64,000 nt of DNA from Parvibaculum sp. (GTDB lineage: Bacteria; Pseudomonadota; Alphaproteobacteria; Parvibaculales; Parvibaculaceae). Under the pieces are notes generated by a model that saw only the letters and a list, made by a program, of their open reading frames with translations, did not search any database and had not been told where the DNA came from. The DNA is taken from assembly GCA_030645235.1 (NCBI GenBank), contig JAUSMV010000012.1, forward strand, positions 124,001 to 188,000, written 5' to 3'. The first letter of the stretch is position 1; every line of letters begins with the position of its first letter. Of this stretch, positions 11,433-19,877 are shown in pieces. Position numbers and translations under genes: made by a program.

Positions 11433-12104
11433 ACCCGTCTCTCGTCCTTTGTTGTCCTCCGCGTCCCCTAATTTGGGAAGAGGCGGATTTTCGCCGTTTC
11501 CGCCCGAGCCTAGCTCCCCTTTGGTTCACGGGGATAAATCCCGTCAAACCTTGGGGCGCAGACCGCAAACGGATCGCACGCCAATTACAAATTTTCTCGC
11601 AAGACAGGTTTTGCCCTGTCATGTCCCAGCGGTTTAGCCGCTGTTTCACCGGACTGAGACGTCATTTTTTCGCAGCCCAGCCGACCGGCGAGGCGTAACC
11701 TCTCCAGCGGAATGGAATATGCCGGAAGGGCGACATTGAATCAAGTAAATAAGACAGGAGTGCTGACCTAAAAGCGACTCTTTCGCAGGCGCTGATTTAT
11801 TGGAGAGTTATGATATTATTATGGGTAAATAAAGATGGCTGACCTCTCCCAATCCAAAATATACAAAGGCGAACATTTTGGCCTCCCATACCTCGCGTGT
11901 AGGCACGAACAAAAAGGAGCGGGGAAGTGAATTTGAAAAGAATATTTGCCTACCAAAGCTTTCCGTTCTCACGCAAAAGCAAGACTAGCTAGCAAGGTAG
12001 CAATAGGAGCACTCCGTACAAAGATTTTGCGCCTCAGCGGAAACGAAAATCTCTAATAGCTGCAACACTCAGGTGAAAACGGGCAAGCGCCAGCTTCAAT
12101 TAAT
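11433..12104. other. Long intergenic region upstream of gltB
   Basis: This 672-bp region has no convincing gene. Near gltB it holds three inverted repeats: GGTT-CGGG/CCCG-AACC (11523-11550), GACAGG/CCTGTC (11603-11620) and AGCGG/CCGCT (11628-11642). On the minus strand TTGATT (11739-11744) and CATATT (11716-11721), 17 bp apart, could be a -35/-10 pair giving a leader of about 275 nt for gltB. From about 11740 to 12104 the sequence is clearly more AT-rich, like the neighbouring acyltransferase gene. A 31-codon frame at 11834-11929 shows no ribosome binding site or recognisable product. Confidence 0.4.
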
Positions 12105-13202
12105 TTAATCTACCGCATTCTTTGCGGTGCCGCGCTTCCTGCGTGACCAGCCTTTTTGCATTTCTTGTAGATATTTGAGTGTTGGCTTCTCAACTAAGAC
12201 GCAAACGAGATGGGCAACGACGAGACAGAAGACAAGTGAGACAGCGAATAAACCAAATGCCCAAGCGCCTCTGACCGGCAGGAAAAGTGCCCAGATAAGA
12301 ACAATGATGTTGTAAGAAAATGGATGCGACAAATACAGTGCAAAAGAACTGTCTCCGAGCGCAAGCAGTAGTCGCGACAATTTCTCTTCACGTTCCCACG
12401 ACAGGAAAAACACAAATGTGGCTACTAACAATGCAGCAGGAATGCCCCAGCAAATAAACCTTGGGTAGCCGCTATTAGGATTTGGTGCGTCGAACACAGC
12501 AAATGCCGCGATCGGTAATAAGTACGGAATGAATCTTATCCATTTTCCGAGAGTTATTTTTCCTATTCGATAAAAGCCATAGCCTATTACCAGACCGAAA
12601 CAGAACTCCAGAATAATTGAAGAGAACCAAAAACGAAACGGTAGGAGGTCAATGTTCAAAGACAGCTTCAGAATAACAAGTGATATCATCGTCAACAGGA
12701 GCGCTGATACACCAACCCAACGTCGAACGTTCAGCGCAATCGCAAATAGAGCATAAAAAAACATTTCAAAATTCAACGTCCAACCCAGAGATAGGATCGG
12801 GCGGATTTCCCCGTCGTAGCGCTCATATGGCCAAAACAAATAAGAAGACAGAAACTGCCAAATATCAAAGCGCGCCGTATCGAGAATGTGCGGCATAAAG
12901 ATAATTACCCCGATCAACATCGAGGTAAAAATGTAATAAAGGGGCACTACACGAATAATGCGTCGGACTAAAAATCTAAGTGGCGCGCCTTTGACCCCAA
13001 ATTCATTATAGTTTGTGTACATCATAATGAAGCCACTGATGACAAAGAAGACATCAACGCCAGAGCCCCAAGGATAGCCAACAATATCCAGTTGCACGCC
13101 TTCAGATTGACGAATTTCACCCAGCAAATGGCCGACCATTACACTCACAGCAGCAAATGCGCGTAATGCCTGGACCGAGTTAAGCGTTTTCTTACGTTCC
13201 AT
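12105..13202 (-). CDS. Acyltransferase family 3 (OafA/YrhL-like) membrane protein
   Basis: This 365-residue integral membrane protein of the acyltransferase-3 family O-acylates envelope sugars such as O-antigen or exopolysaccharide using cytoplasmic acyl-CoA. Seen: the N-terminal family signature LRAFAAVSVMVGHLLGE with the conserved His near residue 24, GVDVFFVISGFIMM, RRIIRVVPLYY, then about ten hydrophobic helices and a basic tail (KGWSRRKRGTAK). Base composition is visibly lower in GC than its neighbours, and codon use favours A/T third positions, which suggests later acquisition. No glycan cluster, integrase or repeat borders it, so its substrate is unknown. The ATG at 13202 begins MERKKTLNSVQ. 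Confidence 0.88.
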   Translation of the reverse strand: MERKKTLNSVQALRAFAAVSVMVGHLLGEIRQSEGVQLDIVGYPWGSGVDVFFVISGFIMMYTNYNEFGVKGAPLRFLVRRIIRVVPLYYIFTSMLIGVIIFMPHILDTARFDIWQFLSSYLFWPYERYDGEIRPILSLGWTLNFEMFFYALFAIALNVRRWVGVSALLLTMISLVILKLSLNIDLLPFRFWFSSIILEFCFGLVIGYGFYRIGKITLGKWIRFIPYLLPIAAFAVFDAPNPNSGYPRFICWGIPAALLVATFVFFLSWEREEKLSRLLLALGDSSFALYLSHPFSYNIIVLIWALFLPVRGAWAFGLFAVSLVFCLVVAHLVCVLVEKPTLKYLQEMQKGWSRRKRGTAKNAVD

Positions 13203-13433
13203 CTGTGACCAATTGCTCGATACCGGGCCAGTTCGAAAAAACTATCGGTTTGCCGATTGCGGTGTACTGCATAACAACTTGAAGAAGCCCTTGACGCTCG
13301 GACACATGCATACAGATGTCAACCAGCATCGCGATATGGGTATGAGCGGATGCTCTCCGCAAATCGATATGGTCATCTGAGGAAAGGGTTTCGTGCTACG
13401 CTAAATAAGCCAATGCCAAAAAAGGGATGCAGA

Positions 13434-14300
13434 ATGCTTACAAAAATTGACCGGGTGCAGGTGGCCGTCGCAGATGCCAAAGCTGCCATGCAGGGCTGGA
13501 TCGACATTCTGGATGCCGAACCCGACCGCGTGGACACGCTGTCCGGCCTCCGCGCCAAACGTCACACGCTTCGCATCGGCACCGGCATGATCGAATTTCT
13601 GGAACCGGACGGCGCGGGCACGATTGCAGATGCGGTCGCCGCACGCGGCAATCACCTTTTCGCTGCCGGCGCGTCCACACACGATCTTGCAGGTCTCGCC
13701 GCGCGTATTCAGTCAAAAGGCGTGACACCCCATGCAGAGACGGGTCAGCTTTTTATGGATGAGAAAGACACGGGCATCACGGGCTTGCGCCTTGTCTTGA
13801 GCAAAGCAGAGACGCGTCCCCGCATCGGCCTCATTGATTTTTTCTATGAGGCAACGATCCTGTCGGCCAATCGCGACGGGTTGATGGATCATCTCAATGA
13901 CATGCTGGGATTGGACCCGAAAAACTATTCCGAAATCACCTCCGAGATATTCGGCTATACGGGCACGCTGACGCTGTTTGAAAAAGACAAGCTTGATCGT
14001 CTCGAAGTCATCACGCCGACGCGCGAAGGTACGACGATGGAGCGCTACTTCTCCAAATTCGGCCAAAGCCTCTATATGGCTTTCGCTGAAACGCCCCATA
14101 TGGTCGAAATTGAAAAACGTAGCTTGGCGCAAGGCGTTGGTCTCACGGTGGATCGCCCTGCGACCCGAGCCGCTCATCTCCCCGCCGATCAGATATGGCT
14201 TCACCCGCGCACGCTTGGCGGATTGATGCTGGGCCTGTCGCGCCCAAGCATGGCATGGTTCTGGTCGGGTCATCCTGAACGCGTTGAGGCAGTTGCATAA
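13434..14300 (+). CDS. VOC (glyoxalase/bleomycin resistance) family protein
   Basis: This 288-residue protein appears to have two vicinal-oxygen-chelate modules: residues about 3-120 (MLTKIDRVQVAVADAKAAMQGW, RLVLSK) and about 128-250 (GLIDFFYEATILSANRDGLMDHLNDMLGL). It is probably a cytoplasmic metal-dependent lyase, isomerase or dioxygenase, or a ligand-binding relative; the metal ligands cannot be assigned reliably here. The ATG at 13434 follows AAAGGGA at good spacing; an ATG at 13413 is the alternative. Its stop overlaps the start of the next gene by one base (TAATG), so the two are translationally coupled and may act on the same substrate. Confidence 0.7.
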   Translation: MLTKIDRVQVAVADAKAAMQGWIDILDAEPDRVDTLSGLRAKRHTLRIGTGMIEFLEPDGAGTIADAVAARGNHLFAAGASTHDLAGLAARIQSKGVTPHAETGQLFMDEKDTGITGLRLVLSKAETRPRIGLIDFFYEATILSANRDGLMDHLNDMLGLDPKNYSEITSEIFGYTGTLTLFEKDKLDRLEVITPTREGTTMERYFSKFGQSLYMAFAETPHMVEIEKRSLAQGVGLTVDRPATRAAHLPADQIWLHPRTLGGLMLGLSRPSMAWFWSGHPERVEAVA

Positions 14301-15346
14301 TGATTTTTACCAGTGATAACGCCTTCGGCACATCGCCGGAGATTCTCGAAGCTTTGACCCGTGTCAATGTCGGTGCCGTTGCATCTTACGGTGCTGACGA
14401 TGTGACGGCGCGTCTCACAAAAAAATTCTCAGACGTGTTTGAGCGCGATGTGGCGGTCTTTCCCGTTGCCACCGGCACGGCGGCAAACTCACTTGCGCTT
14501 AGTGTCTTCACGCCGCCTTATGGTGCGATCTATTGCCATGAATTTGCGCATGTGAATGTGGATGAATGCGGCGCGCCGGAAATGTTTTCAGGCGGCGCGA
14601 AGCTTGTCGGCATCGGCGGGGCCAATGGCAAGATCGACGCCGACGCCCTCGCCTTGAAACTTTCTCTGCCGCGCAAGGGTGACGTTCATCAGGTCGTGCC
14701 TTCGACGCTCACAATCACGCAATCCAATGAATTGGGCGGCGTCTACACTCTTGCTGAATTGCATCGTCTCACCGAGCTTGCCCGTCAATATGAGCTTCAT
14801 GTTCATATGGACGGCGCACGTTTTGCCAATGCGCTTGTGTCACTCGGTTGCACACCTGCCGAGATGACATGGAAATCCGGCATTGATGTTTTGTCCTTCG
14901 GCGCGACGAAGAACGGCGCAATGGCTGCCGAAGCCGTTGTGTTTTTTGATCCGGCGAAAGCCGCGGACTTTGCGTTCCGTCGCAAACGGGCAGGGCATCT
15001 CTTTTCCAAGATGCGGTTTTTATCCGTGCAGCTTGAAGCCTATCTTGAAAACGATCTCTGGCTTCGCAATGCCCGCCACGCCAATGCGATGTCGAAGCGT
15101 CTCGCCGACGGGCTCCTCACCATTGACGGCGTGACGCTTGGCAGTCCCGTCGATGCCAATGAAGTTTTTGTGCGTTTACCGATTGCGCTTTTTAAACGGC
15201 TGATGAAGTCGGAAGCGGCTTTCTATCCTTGGGACAATGCCGAAGATGCAAAGGAAGGCCATGTCCGCCAGCTCGTCCGTCTGGTGACGTCTTTTGCGAC
15301 AAAAGAAGACGAAGTGGACCGTTTTCTGACGCTGGCCAAAGGGTGA
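14300..15346 (+). CDS. Threonine aldolase family PLP enzyme (beta-eliminating lyase fold)
   Basis: This 348-residue fold-type I PLP enzyme is of the low-specificity L-threonine aldolase family (threonine or beta-hydroxy amino acid to glycine plus aldehyde). Seen: FTSDNAFGTSPEIL at the N terminus, the FPVATGTAANSLAL phosphate-binding loop, HMDGARFANA with the PLP-pyridine Asp near 171, and the Schiff-base lysine in SFGATKNG at Lys204. Length is typical. It is coupled to the preceding VOC gene, an unusual pairing, so its natural substrate may be something other than threonine. Confidence 0.88.
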   Translation: MIFTSDNAFGTSPEILEALTRVNVGAVASYGADDVTARLTKKFSDVFERDVAVFPVATGTAANSLALSVFTPPYGAIYCHEFAHVNVDECGAPEMFSGGAKLVGIGGANGKIDADALALKLSLPRKGDVHQVVPSTLTITQSNELGGVYTLAELHRLTELARQYELHVHMDGARFANALVSLGCTPAEMTWKSGIDVLSFGATKNGAMAAEAVVFFDPAKAADFAFRRKRAGHLFSKMRFLSVQLEAYLENDLWLRNARHANAMSKRLADGLLTIDGVTLGSPVDANEVFVRLPIALFKRLMKSEAAFYPWDNAEDAKEGHVRQLVRLVTSFATKEDEVDRFLTLAKG

Positions 15347-15457
15347 GTAACCATATTCCTTCAGAACTCATTAATGCAGTTTCCCTAAACTCATGTCTTC
15401 AGAGTTCCGGTCTGTCGATGAACGGGTATTCCGGTAGCAGCTCTGGTGAGGTGAATG

Positions 15458-15874
15458 ATGGGCACTGCCGAAAAATCGATGGATTTCGATGCGATGGTTG
15501 CGCAGGCTGAAGCAGCCGTTGCGGCGCTGCGTGACAGCTATCGCGAACAGCTCCTGGTCGATGTGGCGTCTTTGCTTGAAATCTGGTCAGGTCTTGAACG
15601 CGGCGTCGCCGTCGCCGAGGTCATGCATCAGGTTCATGCCATCAGCCATAATGTCAAAGGTCAGGGCGGTTCCTTCGGCTATGATCTCGTGACGTCCATC
15701 GGCGCTTCGCTTTGCGATTACATCCGCTCCGGCACGCGTCAGAGCGCCGACGAAATCAACATCGTCCATGCCCATATCAAAATTCTGAAAATGGTCGGCG
15801 AAAACGACATCGCGGGCACGGGCGGCGAAACCGGCGAACGTATCGTTGCCAAGCTCGCAGCCCTGACGCGTTGA
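15458..15874 (+). CDS. Stand-alone Hpt (histidine phosphotransfer) domain protein
   Basis: This 138-residue, mostly helical cytoplasmic protein carries the Hpt signature HNVKGQGGSFG with the phospho-accepting His64, followed by two helices (LVTSIGASLCDYI and INIVHAHIKILKMVGE). Hpt proteins shuttle phosphoryl groups between the receiver of a hybrid kinase and a response regulator. It has no other domain. ATG codons occur at 15455 and 15458; GAGGTG at 15448 gives better spacing to the second. It converges on a hybrid kinase that lacks its own Hpt (16099-18675), which makes that protein its likely phosphodonor. That pairing is inference. Confidence 0.8.
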   Translation: MGTAEKSMDFDAMVAQAEAAVAALRDSYREQLLVDVASLLEIWSGLERGVAVAEVMHQVHAISHNVKGQGGSFGYDLVTSIGASLCDYIRSGTRQSADEINIVHAHIKILKMVGENDIAGTGGETGERIVAKLAALTR

Positions 15875-15882
15875 TTATTTTT

Positions 15883-15912
15883 CCGTCATTGCGGGTGAAG
15901 CGACGCGATCCG
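15883..15912. repeat. Intergenic repeat resembling the CGTCATTGCG family
   Basis: CCGTCATTGCGGGTGAAGCG followed by ACGCGATCCG resembles the short intergenic repeat family beginning CGTCATTGCGA that is common in alphaproteobacterial genomes. Only this copy was noticed in the window. It lies in the gap between hpt and the convergent kinase gene. Confidence 0.35.
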
Positions 15913-15921
15913 TCTTCGCAA

Positions 15922-15963
15922 CGGGGATAACTTTTTTTGCAGCACCCTAAGTTTTTATCCCCG
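15922..15963. terminator. Inverted repeat between convergent hpt and kinase genes
   Basis: CGGGGATAA (15922-15930) and TTATCCCCG (15955-15963) form a 9-bp stem around a 24-nt loop that starts with a T-run. It lies 48 bp after the hpt stop and may take part in ending transcription. The large loop makes it a weak candidate. Confidence 0.35.
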
Positions 15964-15998
15964 CCCGGGGATTTCTCTTTTCGCGATCTGATGTGACA

Positions 15999-16054
15999 CT
16001 CGACGAACTGATCAACGATCTCTGCATGGAAACCTCGAATCTCTTGCAAGAAAT
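15999..16054. repeat. Copy A of a 56-bp dispersed repeat
   Basis: This segment runs from CTCGACGAACTG to TCTTGCAAGAAAT. It matches 62572-62627 at 48 of 56 positions without gaps, or more closely if one insertion and one deletion are allowed around GAAAC(A)CTCGA. Both copies contain GATCTCTGCATGGAAAC and the perfect palindrome TCTTGCAAGA. Both read as an open peptide containing NDLCMET-x-x-LLQE on the plus strand, but the compensating shift suggests a DNA or RNA element rather than a protein. The family is unknown to me. Confidence 0.6.
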
Positions 16055-16098
16055 ACAAGGAAATTCGTGCGAACGGCTCTTAACTGGAGCCCGTTTCT

Positions 16099-18675
16099 TC
16101 AGGCGAGCAGGCTGTCCAATTCGTCCAAAGCACCGGCTAAAACGTCTTCCTTGGAGTCGGATTTTGCCTGGATTTTCGGGGCCTTAGCCGCAGGCGCATC
16201 CGCCATCGGCGCATTGTTCAGCACACGGTTCATCTCGCTTACGAGATTGTCCATGCGGAAAGGTTTGGAGACAAATCCGTCCATACCGGCGGCGAGATAA
16301 GTCTGGCGGTGGCCTTCCATCGCATGCGCGGTGACGGCAATAATCGGAATGTTGCTCCAGTCTTCGTCAGATGCGCGGATCACCTTTGTTGTCAGCACGC
16401 CGTCAAGTTCAGGCATCTGAATGTCCATCAGAACAATGTCAAACGGTGCTGACCGCATCGCTTTGACAGCTTCGACGCCATTGTTCGCGATGGTGAGCGT
16501 ATGGCCCAATTGTTCCATCACAGCACGCATGAGTTTCTGGTTCACCATCTGATCTTCGGCGAGCAGGACGCGCAGACCTGAGGGCTTTGTTTTCTGATGC
16601 GCAACAGGCGTCGCGGCGGGAGCAGGCGTTGGCTGTATCGGGACCACACGTGCGGGACGTGCAACTTCTGCAGGCTTCGCGCGCGTCACCGCTTCTTTTA
16701 ACGGTAATGTCAGGCGGAATGTAGAACCCACACCCAATTTGCTTTCGGCCTGAATTGTGCCGTTGAGCAGGGCGGCAAGTTCGCGGCTGATCGACAGGCC
16801 GAGACCTGTGCCGCCATGTGTGTTTGCCGTGGTGGTGGTCGCTTGTTCAAAGCGGCTGAAAAGTTTTGGCAAAACATCTTCTGCAATGCCAATGCCGGTG
16901 TCCTGTATCGCAAAGACAATAAACTCTTCGCCCTTGCCGTTAGACTGGCGTGTTACATCAATTTTGACAGAACCGGTTTGCGTAAATTTGATCGCATTGC
17001 CCACAAGGTTGAGCAGCATTTGACGCAGGCGTTTGGGATCACAGAGGAAGCTCTCAGGCAGATCGGCGGATGAGCTGCTTGACAGGACCAGACCTTTTTC
17101 ATTGGCGCGTGAGCGCAACAGATCAAGGACCGAAGCGACGGTGTCGCGCGGTGCGCAGGCATCGAGATTAAGTTCAAGACGACCGGCTTCAAGTTTTGAC
17201 AGGTCGAGAATGTCATTGATGATCGAGAGCAGAGCTTCGCCCGACTCCTTGATGATCTCGACTTGTTCGCGTTGGCGTGTTGTCAGATTGTCCTGCAGCA
17301 AAAGCTCGGAAATTCCGATCACGCCGTTCATTGGTGTGCGGATTTCATGGCTCATCGAGGCAAGGAAGTCAGATTTTGCCTGATTGGCTTTTTCAGCCGC
17401 TTCTTTGGCGCCGGCAAGATCAGTTGCGCTGCTGGCAAGTTTGCTGCGTTCGGCTTCTAATGTCCTTTGTGTCGCTTCGAGTTCTGCGACATGGGCGTCT
17501 GTCTGCGCGCGGGCAAGCTTCAGTGCCTTTTCGGCATTTTTGGAGGCCGAAATATCTGTCTCGACGATGATGAAGTTTTTGATGGAACCCGCGCGGTCAT
17601 ATACGGGGCGTACTTCAATGGAGGCCCAGTAGATCTCGCCGGAACGTGTGTTATTCTGGGCTTCAATGTTGCAACCGAGACCAAAGCGCAGGCTCTGTCC
17701 GAGCAAGCCGATTGCGCCGATAGGCTGATGCTCTTTGAGAATCTCGGCGGGCGTGCGGCCTTCCAGATCGTTGCGCGTATAGCCCGTCTTTTGGGTAAAT
17801 GCCGCATTGACCCATTGGATGCGGCCCACTGCGTCAGCGATCAGTACGCCGGCATGGGTGCCGTTGGCGACTTGCGCGAGACGCTCATTTTCTTCCAGCG
17901 ATTGTTCGAGCTCGGTGAAGACATCACGAAAGAGATTGGCGAGTGCGCCGATTTCATTCTGTGGCATCAACGCGGGAGCAACATAAGCCCCGCTCGTCTG
18001 GCTTCTTTTGACAGCGACAGCAAGGGCCGCGAGCGGGCGTAAAACGGACGAACGGATCATCGCAAAGATGATGAGGAGCAGCGCAAGTAATGCGCTCACG
18101 CGGTAGGCGGTTGAGGCGAGAACCGCATTTGTGATTTCGGTACGCACGGTCGCAAGATCGGTTGTAACAATTATATTCGCGTTGAGCGCCGGCACCGCAA
18201 TAATATGCGCGCGTAGCGGCACGTCTTTGGCGATAAAATCAACTTTGCGGGTTTGCATATCGGCAAAGCTCTGATCCAGTGCATTGCGCACGGCGGTGTT
18301 GCCCAGAACGGCCAATTCGTCGGTGGTCGTTGATTGCTTGTGCGAAGCGCTGGTGATGATGTGTCCCTGCGGATCAATCAGATACAGGGCGTTTGCATTG
18401 CGTAAGCGTGTCAGGTTCCAGTCGGCAATGCGCTTGGCCTCGTGGCGGACAAGACGCGGGTTGCTCTGGCTGATGAGTGTGAAATTGCCAGCGACTGTTT
18501 CAGCACGTTCGGCAGCCTGATTTAACATCATCTGGCGGATGCTTTGATATTCAAAGACAAGCTGAATGAGTGTGAGCACGACGCACGCAGCCAGGAAGCG
18601 CAGCGCGAAAGCGCGTGATAAACGGGGTATACGGAAAAAGGCACCAAACTTGCTCACGCGGGTTTTCTCCCGCAC
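16099..18675 (-). CDS. Hybrid sensor histidine kinase (PAS, HisKA, HATPase, REC)
   Basis: This 858-residue inner-membrane kinase has TM1 (FLAACVVLTLIQLVF, about 28-42), a periplasmic sensor of about 145 residues, TM2 (SALLALLLIIFAMI, near 195), a HAMP-like linker, PAS (about 265-385), a coiled coil (about 385-435), a HisKA domain with FLASMSHEIRTPMNGVIG, an ATPase domain with NLVGNAIKF, DTGIGIAEDV and GTGLGLSI, a proline-rich linker and a receiver with LLAEDQMVNQKL, IVLMDIQMPELDG and SKPF. The ArcB/BarA-like layout without a C-terminal Hpt fits use of the separate Hpt protein at 15458. The start is GTG at 18675; a GTG at 18657 has a better Shine-Dalgarno (GGGAG). Confidence 0.92.
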   Translation of the reverse strand: MREKTRVSKFGAFFRIPRLSRAFALRFLAACVVLTLIQLVFEYQSIRQMMLNQAAERAETVAGNFTLISQSNPRLVRHEAKRIADWNLTRLRNANALYLIDPQGHIITSASHKQSTTTDELAVLGNTAVRNALDQSFADMQTRKVDFIAKDVPLRAHIIAVPALNANIIVTTDLATVRTEITNAVLASTAYRVSALLALLLIIFAMIRSSVLRPLAALAVAVKRSQTSGAYVAPALMPQNEIGALANLFRDVFTELEQSLEENERLAQVANGTHAGVLIADAVGRIQWVNAAFTQKTGYTRNDLEGRTPAEILKEHQPIGAIGLLGQSLRFGLGCNIEAQNNTRSGEIYWASIEVRPVYDRAGSIKNFIIVETDISASKNAEKALKLARAQTDAHVAELEATQRTLEAERSKLASSATDLAGAKEAAEKANQAKSDFLASMSHEIRTPMNGVIGISELLLQDNLTTRQREQVEIIKESGEALLSIINDILDLSKLEAGRLELNLDACAPRDTVASVLDLLRSRANEKGLVLSSSSSADLPESFLCDPKRLRQMLLNLVGNAIKFTQTGSVKIDVTRQSNGKGEEFIVFAIQDTGIGIAEDVLPKLFSRFEQATTTTANTHGGTGLGLSISRELAALLNGTIQAESKLGVGSTFRLTLPLKEAVTRAKPAEVARPARVVPIQPTPAPAATPVAHQKTKPSGLRVLLAEDQMVNQKLMRAVMEQLGHTLTIANNGVEAVKAMRSAPFDIVLMDIQMPELDGVLTTKVIRASDEDWSNIPIIAVTAHAMEGHRQTYLAAGMDGFVSKPFRMDNLVSEMNRVLNNAPMADAPAAKAPKIQAKSDSKEDVLAGALDELDSLLA

Positions 18676-18820
18676 GGAGCCGCGGTCTCGACGGACAGCA
18701 ATGTCCTATGAATTGCGCTTGATGACAGCGCCCAATTCTCAACCACGTTTCATTGCCCAATTAGCCCAAAATGCCTGTTACATTTTTACACTGCGGGGGG
18801 TTAACGGGCGGCTAAAACGT

Positions 18821-19750
18821 TCAGTCTGCGGCGCTGTTTGCGAGGTCCGATTTGCGCGGGACGCGAGCCAGAAACGCTGCAATTTCGTTAACAGATGAGC
18901 GCGCTTCGGGCAGAAAGCGGGCCGCCTGAAAGACATGCGGCATGTCGGGCCAGACCTTGAGTGTCACTTCGACGCCGGCCGCCTTCGCGCGCTCGGCAAG
19001 TCTTAATGAATCATCAAGCAGAATTTCATTGCCACCAACATGAATGAAGAGCGGAGGCAGACCGTCGAAGTTGCCGTAAAGCGGCGAGGCCAGCGGGTTT
19101 GTCGGGCTGGCACCTCCGAGGTAATGTCGTGCGCCGATAAGAGCACCTTCAACTGATAACATCGGGTCACGCTTTTGATGTGTGATATGACTCGCACCCG
19201 ACATGGCAAGATCAGTCCAGGGCGAGAGGAGGGCGGCACCCGCAGGCATCGGGTCGCCCGCATCGCGCAATGAAAAGAGCGTCGCCATGGTCAATCCGCC
19301 ACCCGCGCTGTCACCTGCGAGCGTAATTGTTTTAGGGTCTGTGCCTTGTGCAATAAGCCAGCGATAGGCTTTTACGGCATCATCAATGGCTGCAGGGAAA
19401 GGGTGTTCCGGTGCCAGCCGGTAATCAATCAGTAAGGCGCGTGAACCTGATTTTTTGGAGAGTGCGGATACAAGCGGGCGATGCGTGTCGGGGCTACACA
19501 GGATATAGCCGCCGCCATGCAGATAGAGCAGCGTCCGTTCCGGCGTACGTCCTTCAGGTGTTATGATCTCGGCGGGGATGCCGTCAATATCGACATGCTC
19601 AATGGTGACGCCGCGTGGAGGCTTGCGATAGCGTTTCACAAAACGGTTGATCTTGTCGCGGATAATGCGCGGATCAGTGCCGGGGTTAATTTTACGCGCG
19701 GTCAGAATGCGCAAAGCACGGTCGAGCAGACGGGCGCGGAACGATGCCAT
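18821..19750 (-). CDS. Alpha/beta hydrolase, hormone-sensitive lipase family esterase
   Basis: This 309-residue carboxylesterase of the HSL/lipE-like family has the oxyanion motif HGGGYILCSPDTHR, the nucleophile elbow GDSAGGGLT, the acidic residue region PPLFIHVGGNEILLDDS and the catalytic His in WPDMPHVFQ. It should hydrolyse short acyl esters in the cytoplasm. The ATG at 19750 is 9 nt after GAGGAG; an upstream in-frame start at 19777 lacks this. It is divergent from the acyl-CoA synthetase-like gene at 19878, about 130 bp away. Confidence 0.9.
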   Translation of the reverse strand: MASFRARLLDRALRILTARKINPGTDPRIIRDKINRFVKRYRKPPRGVTIEHVDIDGIPAEIITPEGRTPERTLLYLHGGGYILCSPDTHRPLVSALSKKSGSRALLIDYRLAPEHPFPAAIDDAVKAYRWLIAQGTDPKTITLAGDSAGGGLTMATLFSLRDAGDPMPAGAALLSPWTDLAMSGASHITHQKRDPMLSVEGALIGARHYLGGASPTNPLASPLYGNFDGLPPLFIHVGGNEILLDDSLRLAERAKAAGVEVTLKVWPDMPHVFQAARFLPEARSSVNEIAAFLARVPRKSDLANSAAD

Positions 19751-19877
19751 TATTTTGTCACTCCTCACGTGGCACATTCGCCAGTGGTCATTATTCTAGT
19801 TGCCTCAGGGTGCGGATGCCAGCACCCTCATATCCGCCTCACCCCCCCCGTGAGGTAATAGCAGGAGCTTCCCGCCT

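Noticed and set aside
11834-11929. 31-codon frame starting MADLSQSKIYKGE in the AT-rich intergenic region
   Set aside because: It has no Shine-Dalgarno, no recognisable motif and lies in a region of low complexity.
12105-13202. Acyltransferase gene as part of a mobile element
   Set aside because: Base composition suggests transfer, but there is no integrase, transposase, direct-repeat border or tRNA next to it.
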